8,320 bases of DNA, from contig JASLGV010000500.1 of the NCBI GenBank assembly GCA_030149995.1, forward strand, positions 1 through 8,320, read 5' to 3'. Origin of the DNA: Pedobacter sp. (GTDB lineage: Bacteria; Bacteroidota; Bacteroidia; Sphingobacteriales; Sphingobacteriaceae). Below the pieces are notes generated by a model that saw nothing but the letters and a program-made list of their open reading frames with translations, was not told the DNA's origin and ran no database searches. The translations under genes and the position numbers were made by a program. Of this stretch, positions 1 to 5,734 are shown piece after piece (the first letter of the stretch is position 1; every line of letters begins with the position of its first letter).

Positions 1-1
1 G

Positions 2-691
2 AAAGATAAGACAGATGGCCGGCGGAATATGGTATGCCTTTCGAAAAGTGGTATTCAGGTATTTGCAACGGTTCAGGTATTGTTTAAAGATGTAAATACA
101 GCAGTTGAGGAGTTATCGGCACAAACACAAAATGACTTATGGGCTGCCATAGGCGAGTGGGAGTATTTGCTGGAGCAGAAATCTTTACTAAAAAGGGTAA
201 TGGATAAGAAAAAAACAAGAGAAAGTGAAAAGGTACAGGTGGTAGATTATACTCCTGTGTATCATGAGGCTTTCCGGGAATTGAACAGGGAATGGATCTC
301 TGCTTATTTTAAAATGGAAGCGGCTGATTTTAAAGCGCTTGATAACCCAGACGGGTATATCCTTCAAAAAGGCGGTTATATAAAAGTTGCCTTGTATGAG
401 GACGAACCTTTAGGGGTTTGTGCACTGATTAGAGTTACAGATGGGGAGCACGATTTTGAACTGGCAAAAATGGCTGTATCGCCAAAAGCACAGGGAAAAA
501 ATATTGGATTTCTATTGGCTACTGCTATTATAGAACAGGCGCGGCAGGCCGGCGCAAAGCGCATATATCTCGAGAGCAACACCGTTTTGAAACCGGCTAT
601 TAATCTATATAATAAGCTTGGTTTCCAGAAAATATCGGGTAAACCAACGCCTTATTCACGCTGCAACATACAAATGGAGCTTATCTTGTAA
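2..691 (+). CDS. MarR-type regulator fused to GNAT N-acetyltransferase (5' end outside window)
   Basis: The frame is open from the left edge. Nine codons before the first ATG (position 29) read like the wing of a MarR winged helix (DKTDGRR followed by LSKSG), so ATG 29 is not the true start and the gene begins outside the window. The visible first ~60 residues match the wing and the C-terminal dimerisation helices of MarR proteins (VNTAVEELS, then EWEYLLEQKSLL). From about residue 69 after ATG 29 there is a GNAT domain: beta strand and motif A (LAKMAVSPKAQGKNIG, with N in place of the first G of the usual Q-x-x-G-x-G/A loop) and motif B (YLESN...INLYNKLGF). The end, CNIQMEL, is typical of MarR-GNAT fusions. 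Expected role: acetyl-CoA-dependent N-acetylation of an unknown small molecule or peptide, combined with DNA binding. It converges on kdsB with a 34-base gap. The family call is firm; the substrate is unknown. Confidence 0.9.
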   Translation, partial: KDKTDGRRNMVCLSKSGIQVFATVQVLFKDVNTAVEELSAQTQNDLWAAIGEWEYLLEQKSLLKRVMDKKKTRESEKVQVVDYTPVYHEAFRELNREWISAYFKMEAADFKALDNPDGYILQKGGYIKVALYEDEPLGVCALIRVTDGEHDFELAKMAVSPKAQGKNIGFLLATAIIEQARQAGAKRIYLESNTVLKPAINLYNKLGFQKISGKPTPYSRCNIQMELIL

Positions 692-725
692 AAAAACACG
701 ACCAGTTTTGACGGATTGTTAGCCG

Positions 726-1463
726 TTACCCGGTCTGGACAATTTTTAACAGGTCTTCCGGGCTATCGATGGCCAAGGTCTCTACATGGGTAAGGGCCGT
801 TTTTATTTTATAACCATTCTCTATCCAACGGAGTTGTTCGAGGCTTTCGGCCTGCTCCAGGGTAGAGGGTGGTAAAACTGAAAGGGCTTTTAGAACATTT
901 GCACGGTACCCGTAAATACCAATATGTTTAAAAAAAGTATGACGGCTTAGCCAATCCTGCTCTGCTACGTTGCGCAGATATGGAATGGTTTGACGGCTAA
1001 AATAGATGGCTTCGTTTTTTTTGTTGAGTACAACTTTGGGGCTGTTTACGTTAAACAGTTCTTCTGTTGCAACCACTGGTTTAATCAGGGTAGCAATTTC
1101 TGTTTCCTGATCGTTAAAACAAGCGGCCAGCAAATCAATCTGTGTAGGATCTATAAAAGGTTCATCACCCTGTATATTGATAACGACTTCATATTCCGGG
1201 TATAAAAGGGAAACTTCTGCACAACGGTCGGTACCGCTCTGGTGGCTTTCTTTTGTTAAAGCATACAGGCCGCCAAATTTTTTAACTTCATCGGCAATAC
1301 GCAGATCATCGGTAGCCACTACTACAGCATCCAGCAATTGGGCTTTTGAGGCCTGCTCATATACACGTCTGATCATGGTTTTTCCATGAATATCAACCAA
1401 TGGTTTACCCGGAAACCGGGAAGAAGCATATCGTGCAGGGATAATGCCAATCGTTTTAGCCAT
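726..1463 (-). CDS. kdsB: 3-deoxy-manno-octulosonate cytidylyltransferase (CMP-Kdo synthetase)
   Basis: This cytosolic enzyme couples CTP and Kdo to give CMP-Kdo and pyrophosphate, the activated sugar for the inner core of lipopolysaccharide. At 245 residues it has the usual family length. The nucleotide-binding N-terminus IPARYASSRFPGKPL is at residues 8-22, SGTDR at 76-80, the metal/substrate motif NIQGDEP at 96-102, HIGIYGYR at 180-187, LEQAESLEQLRWIENG at 202-217 and the closing IDSPEDL near 232-238. All hallmark motifs are intact. ATG 1463 is chosen because the conserved MAKTIGIIPARY starts there. The start codon lies inside the end of the DUF5808-like gene (8-base overlap), which implies translational coupling and a shared transcript. 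The gene requires an LPS-bearing Gram-negative host. Confidence 0.98.
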   Translation of the reverse strand: MAKTIGIIPARYASSRFPGKPLVDIHGKTMIRRVYEQASKAQLLDAVVVATDDLRIADEVKKFGGLYALTKESHQSGTDRCAEVSLLYPEYEVVINIQGDEPFIDPTQIDLLAACFNDQETEIATLIKPVVATEELFNVNSPKVVLNKKNEAIYFSRQTIPYLRNVAEQDWLSRHTFFKHIGIYGYRANVLKALSVLPPSTLEQAESLEQLRWIENGYKIKTALTHVETLAIDSPEDLLKIVQTG

Positions 1464-1662
1464 ATCTATTTAACAGAAGATTTGAGATAAAAAGAATACA
1501 AATAATTAACAGGAGGGCTATGTATATTCGCTTGTGGGCAAAATTAAATGTCCAGCCCAGTGAACGCACCCTTTTAGGAACAATGTAACGGGGATCATCC
1601 GGATTAAAATACAGAATGCCCCATTTCCAGTTTTCGGGATTGTTAAATTGATCGTTTTCCAT
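1456..1662 (-). CDS. DUF5808-like small membrane protein
   Basis: This 68-residue protein has a conserved cytosolic head and one hydrophobic helix. The head contains WGILYFNPDDPRYIVPKR (residues 14-31) followed by GWTFNFAH (36-43), the pattern I associate with DUF5808 (NPDDPR-x-x-VPKR ... GWTLNF). Residues 46-64 form a single predicted transmembrane segment, and only about four residues follow it. No enzymatic residues are evident and no function is known. It lies between the deoxynucleoside kinase (36-base gap upstream) and kdsB, whose start it overlaps by 8 bases, so it is almost certainly co-transcribed. A role near the inner membrane is an inference from the helix alone. The domain name is from memory of the motif and is moderately secure. 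Confidence 0.85.
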   Translation of the reverse strand: MENDQFNNPENWKWGILYFNPDDPRYIVPKRVRSLGWTFNFAHKRIYIALLLIICILFISNLLLNRYG

Positions 1663-1698
1663 TAGTGAAAGAATTAATTATAACAATCCCGGTTTTAG

Positions 1699-2313
1699 CT
1701 AAAAGAGGCCGTGAATTTCGGCTTCAATAGACTGTATTACTGCACCAAGGTCTTCGGGATTGTTGGTGAAATCAAGTTTATCTTTATCTAAGATAAGTAA
1801 TTTTCCTAAATTATATCCTTTTATCCAGGCTTCGTATTTTTCGTTGAGTTTCGAAAGGTAATCAATCCGGATACCAGCCTCATACTCGCGGCCACGGCGT
1901 TGTATATTATTAACCAGGGTTGGTACCGATGCTCTTAAATAAACCAGTAAATCTGGTGGTTTAATGAAAGAGGTGATGTTGTCGAAAATGGCACGGTAGT
2001 TATCGTGGTCGCGCGTGGTCATCAGACCCATATCGTGCAGGTTTTCGGCAAAAATATGGGCATCCTCGTAAATGGTACGATCCTGAATTACATTGCGGTT
2101 GTTTTTTTCTATTTCACTGATCTGCTGAAAACGGCTGTTTAAGAAATAGATCTGAAGGTTAAAACTCCAGCGTTTCATATCGCCGTAAAAGTCTTCCAGG
2201 TAAGGATTATTGTCTACCGCTTCGTATAAGGCTTCCCAACCGTAGTTCTTAGCTAATAAACCTGTAAGCGTTGTTTTTCCAGCGCCAATATTGCCAACAA
2301 TTGCTATGTGCAT
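1699..2313 (-). CDS. Deoxynucleoside kinase (dNK family)
   Basis: This enzyme phosphorylates deoxynucleosides to dNMPs for nucleotide salvage in the cytosol. The 204-residue length is typical of bacterial dNK/dGK proteins. The P-loop GNIGAGKTT covers residues 7-15, so the start at ATG 2313 leaves the expected six-residue lead (MHIAIV). The EAVDNNPYLEDFY segment (31-43) carries the glutamate usually taken as the catalytic base. DRTIYED (78-84) is the family DR-S/T motif, and the arginine-rich LID (RRGREYEAGIR, 139-149) closes over the phosphates. Which deoxynucleoside is used (dG/dA or pyrimidine) cannot be read from the sequence. trpS lies 82 bases upstream on the same strand and I see no convincing promoter between them. 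The DUF5808-like gene and kdsB follow downstream. Confidence 0.95.
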   Translation of the reverse strand: MHIAIVGNIGAGKTTLTGLLAKNYGWEALYEAVDNNPYLEDFYGDMKRWSFNLQIYFLNSRFQQISEIEKNNRNVIQDRTIYEDAHIFAENLHDMGLMTTRDHDNYRAIFDNITSFIKPPDLLVYLRASVPTLVNNIQRRGREYEAGIRIDYLSKLNEKYEAWIKGYNLGKLLILDKDKLDFTNNPEDLGAVIQSIEAEIHGLF

Positions 2314-2395
2314 ATTCTATTTAATTTGAAGGATCATCAAGCGTGTATGGTGCCGGTTACGGGCTGAGCACACTGCTTTGGCTTCCTGTTTTGTA

Positions 2396-3394
2396 TTAAA
2401 AATTTTTAAAACCGATTAAACTGCGTACTTCACGGATGGTTTTCTGTGCATTTTCGCGTGCTTTTGCAGCACCATTTTCCGCAACTTTACGTAAATAACC
2501 ATCGTCTTTTGATAGTTCTTCAATGCGCTCGCGGATCGGTGTATTGAAGATAATCATGTCTTCTGCAAGTTGTTTCTTGAAATCACCGTAACGGATGCCG
2601 GCTTTATTATACAAGTCGTCGAAATGTTTAACCGTATCTTCAGATGAAACAATTTTCATCAGGTCGAACAGGTTTTGTATAGATTCTGGTTTTTCCTGGT
2701 TTTCTGCTGTAGGACCGCTATCGGTAACGGCTCTTGATACTTTTTTACGGATCACCTCGGGGCTATCGGCCAGGTAAATGCAGTTTCCATCGCCCGATGA
2801 TTTACTCATTTTCCCTTTGCCATCAAGTCCGGGTACCTTAACCAGATTTTCGGAATAGTTAAAAGCAAAAGCTTCGGGGAAATATTCTGATTTATACAGG
2901 CGGTTAAAGCGGTTGCTAAAGGTTCTTGTCATTTCCAGGTGTTGTTCCTGGTCTTTTCCTACGGGTACTTTTGTGGCACGGTGAATTAAAATATCGGCGG
3001 CCATTAAAGCAGGGTAGGTTAGCAATCCGGCATTTACATTATCCGGATGTGCACGTATTTTATCTTTAAAAGAAGCACTGCGCTCCAGTTCGCCTAAATA
3101 GGCATTCATGTTAAGATACAGGTATAATTCTGAAACTTCCGGAACATCAGATTGTATGTAGATGGTTGTTTCTTCGGGATTAATGCCACAGGCAAGGTAT
3201 TCAACAAGCACATGCTTTACATATCCGTGTAAATCTTCGGGTGTAGGATGCGTTGTTAACGAATGAAGGTCTGCAATAAAAAAATAGCAGTTATAGTCGT
3301 ACTGCATCTTTACAAAGTTGGTAACAGCACCAAAATAATTTCCTAAATGTAGTTTTCCTGTCGGGCGGATTCCGCTCACCACTGTTTCTTTCAT
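2396..3394 (-). CDS. trpS: Tryptophanyl-tRNA synthetase
   Basis: This class I synthetase charges tRNA-Trp in the cytosol using ATP. The 332 residues are normal for bacterial TrpRS. The start was placed at ATG 3394, where the conserved MKETVVSGIRPTG begins. The frame stays open for 14 more codons to ATG 3436, but that extension (starting MTCLSNYFF) matches nothing in the family. From ATG 3394 the HIGH-type signature is HLGN at residues 16-19, the tryptophan/ATP pocket segment GLLTYPALMAADIL is near 123-136, VPVGKDQEQHLEMTR is near 143-157 and KMSKS is at 195-199. All catalytic signatures are intact. It is divergent from the acyltransferase gene and leads the minus-strand block that continues to kdsB. 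Confidence 0.98.
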   Translation of the reverse strand: MKETVVSGIRPTGKLHLGNYFGAVTNFVKMQYDYNCYFFIADLHSLTTHPTPEDLHGYVKHVLVEYLACGINPEETTIYIQSDVPEVSELYLYLNMNAYLGELERSASFKDKIRAHPDNVNAGLLTYPALMAADILIHRATKVPVGKDQEQHLEMTRTFSNRFNRLYKSEYFPEAFAFNYSENLVKVPGLDGKGKMSKSSGDGNCIYLADSPEVIRKKVSRAVTDSGPTAENQEKPESIQNLFDLMKIVSSEDTVKHFDDLYNKAGIRYGDFKKQLAEDMIIFNTPIRERIEELSKDDGYLRKVAENGAAKARENAQKTIREVRSLIGFKNF

Positions 3395-3437
3395 AATGGC
3401 CGAAATTAAAAAAAAATAATTACTTAAACACGTCAAT

Positions 3438-3451
3438 TTTCCGTCCGGAAA
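3438..3451. repeat. Short perfect dyad in the trpS upstream region
   Basis: TTTCCG and CGGAAA face each other with a two-base centre (TC). The dyad lies 44-57 bases upstream of the trpS start and downstream of the candidate -7 element at 3491-3498. A two-base centre is too tight for a good RNA hairpin, so a protein operator would be the more natural reading. Arms of this length can arise by chance, so this is only a candidate. Confidence 0.3.
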
Positions 3452-3490
3452 GGTATTTGATTGAAATAACGGTATTTAAAATAGCACAGG

Positions 3491-3498
3491 CAAATTTA
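3491..3498 (-). promoter_or_regulatory. Candidate -7 element for trpS
   Basis: On the minus strand this reads TAAATTTG, an exact match to the Bacteroidota -7 pattern TAnnTTTG. No clean TTTG is found 19-21 bases upstream, only a weak TTC-like sequence slightly too far away. It would give a leader of roughly 85-90 bases before the trpS ATG at 3394. Confidence 0.4.
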
Positions 3499-3607
3499 TA
3501 TTACATTGGCCTGTAGTTTATAGAATTGGACATGGGAACCATCGTTTTTCAGCATGGATTTTTTTGTGCTGCCTGAAAGGATAAGAATGACGGCCTGTTT
3601 AAAGCTT

Positions 3608-3638
3608 TTTGTAATTCATAATATACTTTTTATGTTTG
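3608..3638 (+). promoter_or_regulatory. Bacteroidota-type sigma-ABfr promoter for acyltransferase-gatC
   Basis: TTTG at 3608-3611 is followed by 19 bases and TATGTTTG at 3631-3638. This is a full match to the Bacteroidota consensus TTTG-N19-21-TAnnTTTG. Transcription would start near 3645 and leave a leader of about 80 bases before ATG 3724. It is the best plus-strand promoter in the window and is well placed for the acyltransferase-gatC pair. Confidence 0.7.
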
Positions 3639-3723
3639 CAATCCATTTGGAAAAAACAAAATTCTGGCGATACCTGAACGCGTATATGAAATAACAGGAT
3701 GATTTTATATTTTTAGCTCAAGT

Positions 3724-4479
3724 ATGATAAAAACATTAAAGCAAATTCACCGCATCTGGTTTTTTTTCCTGATTTTATTTTTCTTCCTGCTTTTTCTTCC
3801 TGTTTATTATTTCAGCTCCCGAAATCCAAAATATTATGGTATTTTAAACTGGTTCCGCAAGGCCAATAGTCTGTTGCCTACCGCGTTGTCTGGTATTTTC
3901 TTTTCGTATAATATTGAGCAGGAAACGGAAAGGAAGCAAACGTATATATATTGTGCCAATCATACCTCCAACCTGGATATTATGATTCTTTGTTTGCTTG
4001 CCCATGATAAATATCATTTTATGGGAAAAGAAGAGCTGCTTAACAACTGGGTGCTGAGGCTTTTTTTTACAACTATTGATATTACCGTAAACCGTTCGAG
4101 TAAAATTTCGGCATTCAAGGCCTTTAAAAAAGCAGGCGAAAATCTTGAAAAGGGCATGAGTTTGATTATCTTTCCCGAGGGAAGAATAAACGATACGTAT
4201 CCGCCGGTATTAGGTGAATTTAAAAACGGACCTTTTCGGTTGGCGATCGATAAAAAAATACCCATTGTGCCGGTGAGTATTACCAATATCTGGAAACTGA
4301 TGTGGGATGAGGGGGGTGAATATGGTACAAGACCTGGCGTGTGTAATATTTATGTACATAAGCCTATAGAAACAAGCGGCTTTACTGCCGACGATTCTGA
4401 TAAATTAAAAGAACAGGTTTTTGATCTGATCGAAAGTAAACTATATACAAATGAACTTAGACGAAGCTACCATTTATAA
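3724..4479 (+). CDS. 1-acyl-sn-glycerol-3-phosphate acyltransferase-like (PlsC family)
   Basis: This membrane-bound acyltransferase is expected to transfer an acyl group to lysophosphatidic acid or a similar lysolipid at the cytoplasmic face of the inner membrane. Of 251 residues, about 12-30 form an N-terminal membrane helix unusually rich in Phe and Leu. The catalytic HX4D motif is NHTSNLD (H80, D85). The substrate-binding FPEGR motif is at 150-154, FKNGPFRLAI follows at 166-175, and block IV is IPIVPVSI at 179-186. All four PlsC blocks are present. ATG 3724 leaves the membrane helix intact and lies about 80 bases after a good promoter. Its last 29 bases overlap the start of gatC. Family membership is secure. 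The exact acceptor lipid (PlsC proper or a lyso-ornithine-lipid-type acyltransferase) is not decided by sequence. Confidence 0.92.
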   Translation: MIKTLKQIHRIWFFFLILFFFLLFLPVYYFSSRNPKYYGILNWFRKANSLLPTALSGIFFSYNIEQETERKQTYIYCANHTSNLDIMILCLLAHDKYHFMGKEELLNNWVLRLFFTTIDITVNRSSKISAFKAFKKAGENLEKGMSLIIFPEGRINDTYPPVLGEFKNGPFRLAIDKKIPIVPVSITNIWKLMWDEGGEYGTRPGVCNIYVHKPIETSGFTADDSDKLKEQVFDLIESKLYTNELRRSYHL

Positions 4480-4741
4480 AATTGCTGATTTAGCACGGAT
4501 TGAAGTAAACCCGGAGCAGGTACAGACCCTTATGCCTGAAATGAATAAGATTCTTTCCTTTATGGAGAAGCTAAATGAATTGGATACTGAAGCCGTTGCG
4601 CCCTTGGTTTATATGAACGAAAGCGCCAATAGCTGGCGTGAAGACGTGGTAAAACCACAAATTACAACAGCAGAGGCCCTGCAAAATGCTGCAATCCACA
4701 ACGAGGAATATTTTATGGTTCCGAAGATTATAGAAAAATAA
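4451..4741 (+). CDS. gatC: Asp-tRNA(Asn)/Glu-tRNA(Gln) amidotransferase subunit C
   Basis: This is the small subunit of the GatCAB complex, which amidates mischarged Glu-tRNA(Gln) and/or Asp-tRNA(Asn) in the cytosol. GatC stabilises GatA and its contact with GatB. The 96-residue length is typical. The N-terminal helix reads IADLARIEVNPEQ (residues 11-23), and the middle reads ILSFMEKLNELDTEAVAPL (34-52) with the family L-x-x-x-DT signature. WREDVVKP is at 62-69, EALQNAA at 75-81 and the closing EEYFMVPKII at 85-94. gatA and gatB are not in the window. The gene starts 29 bases inside the acyltransferase gene in another frame, and no separate promoter is evident, so expression is probably tied to its neighbour. 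Confidence 0.96.
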   Translation: MNLDEATIYKIADLARIEVNPEQVQTLMPEMNKILSFMEKLNELDTEAVAPLVYMNESANSWREDVVKPQITTAEALQNAAIHNEEYFMVPKIIEK

Positions 4742-4754
4742 GCAATTCACTTTA

Positions 4755-5147
4755 TTATAAATTACGGCTGCTTTTTAGTGCCCAGTACACCAGTACCGGC
4801 TGAAAAAAAAGCCGCCATAATCTTTTCTGATTGGTGTTTAAGCCAAAAGCATTTCTTTTATGGGTGTATTGGGCTAAGTTACCCGGAAATACGCCCGTAA
4901 ACAGTGCCGCGGCCATTTTCCCAATCTTTTTCTGATGTTTTTGCGGGCCAAATACCAGTGCTGCGCCTAATATAATTTCTGCAATTCCAGAATACACAAC
5001 TGTATCATCTTTTTTTAAGGGTACCCAATTAGGCACTTGTGCCCGGAATTCTTTTCGTGCAAAGCTCAGATGGCCCGTTCCTGCAAATATTAAACCTGCT
5101 CCTAATAAAATTCTGCCTGCCTTTAAAAGATGTGCTGCCTGTTTCAT
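4755..5147 (-). CDS. DoxX-like four-helix membrane protein
   Basis: This 130-residue integral membrane protein has four predicted helices, at about residues 9-25, 50-67, 75-93 and 111-126. The first helix ends in FAGTGHLSFARKEF, the F-x-x-x-G-x-x-H-F-like signature of DoxX/DoxD-type proteins, followed by the loop VPNWVP. Another family feature is the conserved tail NAFGLNT..KRL.RLFFQPVLVYWAL (residues 99-123). The function of this family is poorly defined; links to quinone or thiosulfate chemistry apply to other members and are not supported here. It is convergent with gatC, 13 bases apart, with no clear terminator between. The 78-residue ORF lies 106 bases upstream on the same strand, and a 6-bp hairpin sits just before the start. 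Confidence 0.85.
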   Translation of the reverse strand: MKQAAHLLKAGRILLGAGLIFAGTGHLSFARKEFRAQVPNWVPLKKDDTVVYSGIAEIILGAALVFGPQKHQKKIGKMAAALFTGVFPGNLAQYTHKRNAFGLNTNQKRLWRLFFQPVLVYWALKSSRNL

Positions 5148-5167
5148 ACATTATCTTTAATTGTATT

Positions 5168-5186
5168 GAAACCTTTTACAGGTTTC
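5168..5186. repeat. 6-bp hairpin upstream of the DoxX-like gene
   Basis: GAAACC (5168-5173) and GGTTTC (5181-5186) pair across a seven-base loop. On the + strand a T-rich run (TTCTTTTT) follows, as in a weak intrinsic terminator, but no + strand gene ends nearby. On the minus strand it lies between the 78-residue ORF and the DoxX-like gene, about 20 bases before the latter's start codon, with no U-tract after it. It could be an intercistronic stem; the evidence is weak. Confidence 0.3.
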
Positions 5187-5253
5187 TTCTTTTTAGAACA
5201 AGGCGCAAGCCGGAAAGTTTTGATTTTATAGCGAACAGGGGATGGCTCGCAGA

Positions 5254-5490
5254 TCAGTTAACCATATAACTTGTTTGTTGCGGAGACCGTGTTAGATGCT
5301 CTGCAATTAAGGGGTGTAGCCGGTGTTGTAAAAATGCTTCTTCGGCTACATTTAATACATATTGTTCTGCATGGTCTTCACAGCTTGTGAGCAATAAAAG
5401 CATATAGGTAATATGCTCAGGTTGAATTAAACATGATTTTCCTGTATCAGGTGTTTCTGATACACAGATATTCCATAGTTGTTTTTTCAT
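5254..5490 (-). CDS. Hypothetical 78-residue protein
   Basis: I do not recognise this protein. It starts MKKQLWNICVSE. It has three cysteines (C9, C20, C37), a short hydrophobic patch ITYMLLLLT (27-35) and an acidic, histidine-bearing stretch CEDHAEQYVLNVAEEAF (37-53) likely to be helical. The tail (54-78) is polar. There is no signal peptide, no clear membrane segment and no known motif. It is accepted tentatively because it fills an otherwise empty interval, begins with a typical MKK start and lies in line with the DoxX-like gene downstream. Against it: I find no exact promoter upstream and no recognisable homology. It may be a lineage-restricted gene or a chance ORF. Confidence 0.4.
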   Translation of the reverse strand: MKKQLWNICVSETPDTGKSCLIQPEHITYMLLLLTSCEDHAEQYVLNVAEEAFLQHRLHPLIAEHLTRSPQQTSYMVN

Positions 5491-5582
5491 TTTTAGTTTG
5501 TTTGGTCAAGTAGTTGATACTAAATTAAACAACTTCCTGCCTGGATAAACGGCTGTTAACCTCTATAGCGAAACTCAATGCT

Positions 5583-5590
5583 TATTTTTG
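5583..5590 (+). promoter_or_regulatory. Candidate -7 element upstream of the LytTR gene
   Basis: TATTTTTG matches TAnnTTTG exactly, but the expected TTTG 19-21 bases earlier is missing. If used, the leader is about 140 bases and includes the dyad at 5629-5645. A second, weaker option lies closer to the gene: TTTG at 5681-5684, 20 bases, then TAATTTAT at 5705. The sequence does not decide between them. Confidence 0.25.
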
Positions 5591-5628
5591 TAGCGTTTAT
5601 ACCATGTTCAGGGCTGAAAAAAATTAAC

Positions 5629-5645
5629 CGATACAAATTGTATCG
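5629..5645. promoter_or_regulatory. Perfect 17-base dyad upstream of the LytTR gene
   Basis: CGATACAA and TTGTATCG are exact inverted copies around one central A. The dyad lies 89 bases before the LytTR gene start, in the 244-base spacer shared with the 78-residue ORF on the other strand. Eight perfect base pairs around one base look like the site of a dimeric DNA-binding protein. Which protein binds is unknown: LytTR domains usually bind direct repeats, so self-binding is not implied. Confidence 0.45.
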
Positions 5646-5734
5646 CTTACAAAGGCTTTTTTCTCTTTTATTTCTGAATGTTTGTGATGGTCAATTTTTC
5701 TGTGTAATTTATTGAACCAAATCTGCTATAGGTT

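Larger units (their letters stand above)
3395..3723. other. Divergent intergenic region between trpS and the acyltransferase gene
   Basis: This 329-base AT-rich spacer separates two genes read outward. It holds a perfect 6+6 dyad near trpS (3438-3451), a candidate minus-strand -7 element (3491-3498) and a full Bacteroidota-type promoter on the + strand (3608-3638). I see no tRNA, no rRNA and no convincing small RNA. A 46-codon + strand ORF (3554-3694) runs straight through the promoter and is not taken as a gene. Confidence 0.6.

Noticed and set aside
376..582. 68-codon minus-strand ORF inside the MarR-GNAT gene
   Set aside because: It is antisense to the GNAT acetyl-CoA motif and has no family resemblance.
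990..1389. Two + strand ORFs antisense to kdsB
   Set aside because: The opposite strand encodes conserved kdsB motifs throughout; these are shadows.
2314..2395. Possible hairpin (GTGC...GCAC) or promoter between trpS and the deoxynucleoside kinase
   Set aside because: The stem is only four pairs around a long loop, and no TAnnTTTG match occurs on the minus strand.
3395..3436. Upstream in-frame ATG extending trpS by 14 residues
   Set aside because: The extra residues are hydrophobic and not part of the TrpRS family; the conserved N-terminus begins at ATG 3394.
3554..3694. 46-codon + strand ORF in the trpS/acyltransferase spacer
   Set aside because: It runs across the best promoter in the window (3608-3638) and its product resembles nothing; most likely chance.
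4014..4286. 90-codon minus-strand ORF inside the acyltransferase gene
   Set aside because: It is antisense to conserved catalytic motifs and has no recognisable protein features.
5039..5269. 76-codon + strand ORF overlapping the DoxX-like gene start and the following spacer
   Set aside because: It is mostly antisense to the conserved DoxX N-terminus, and its end reads through the hairpin and spacer without any recognisable motif.
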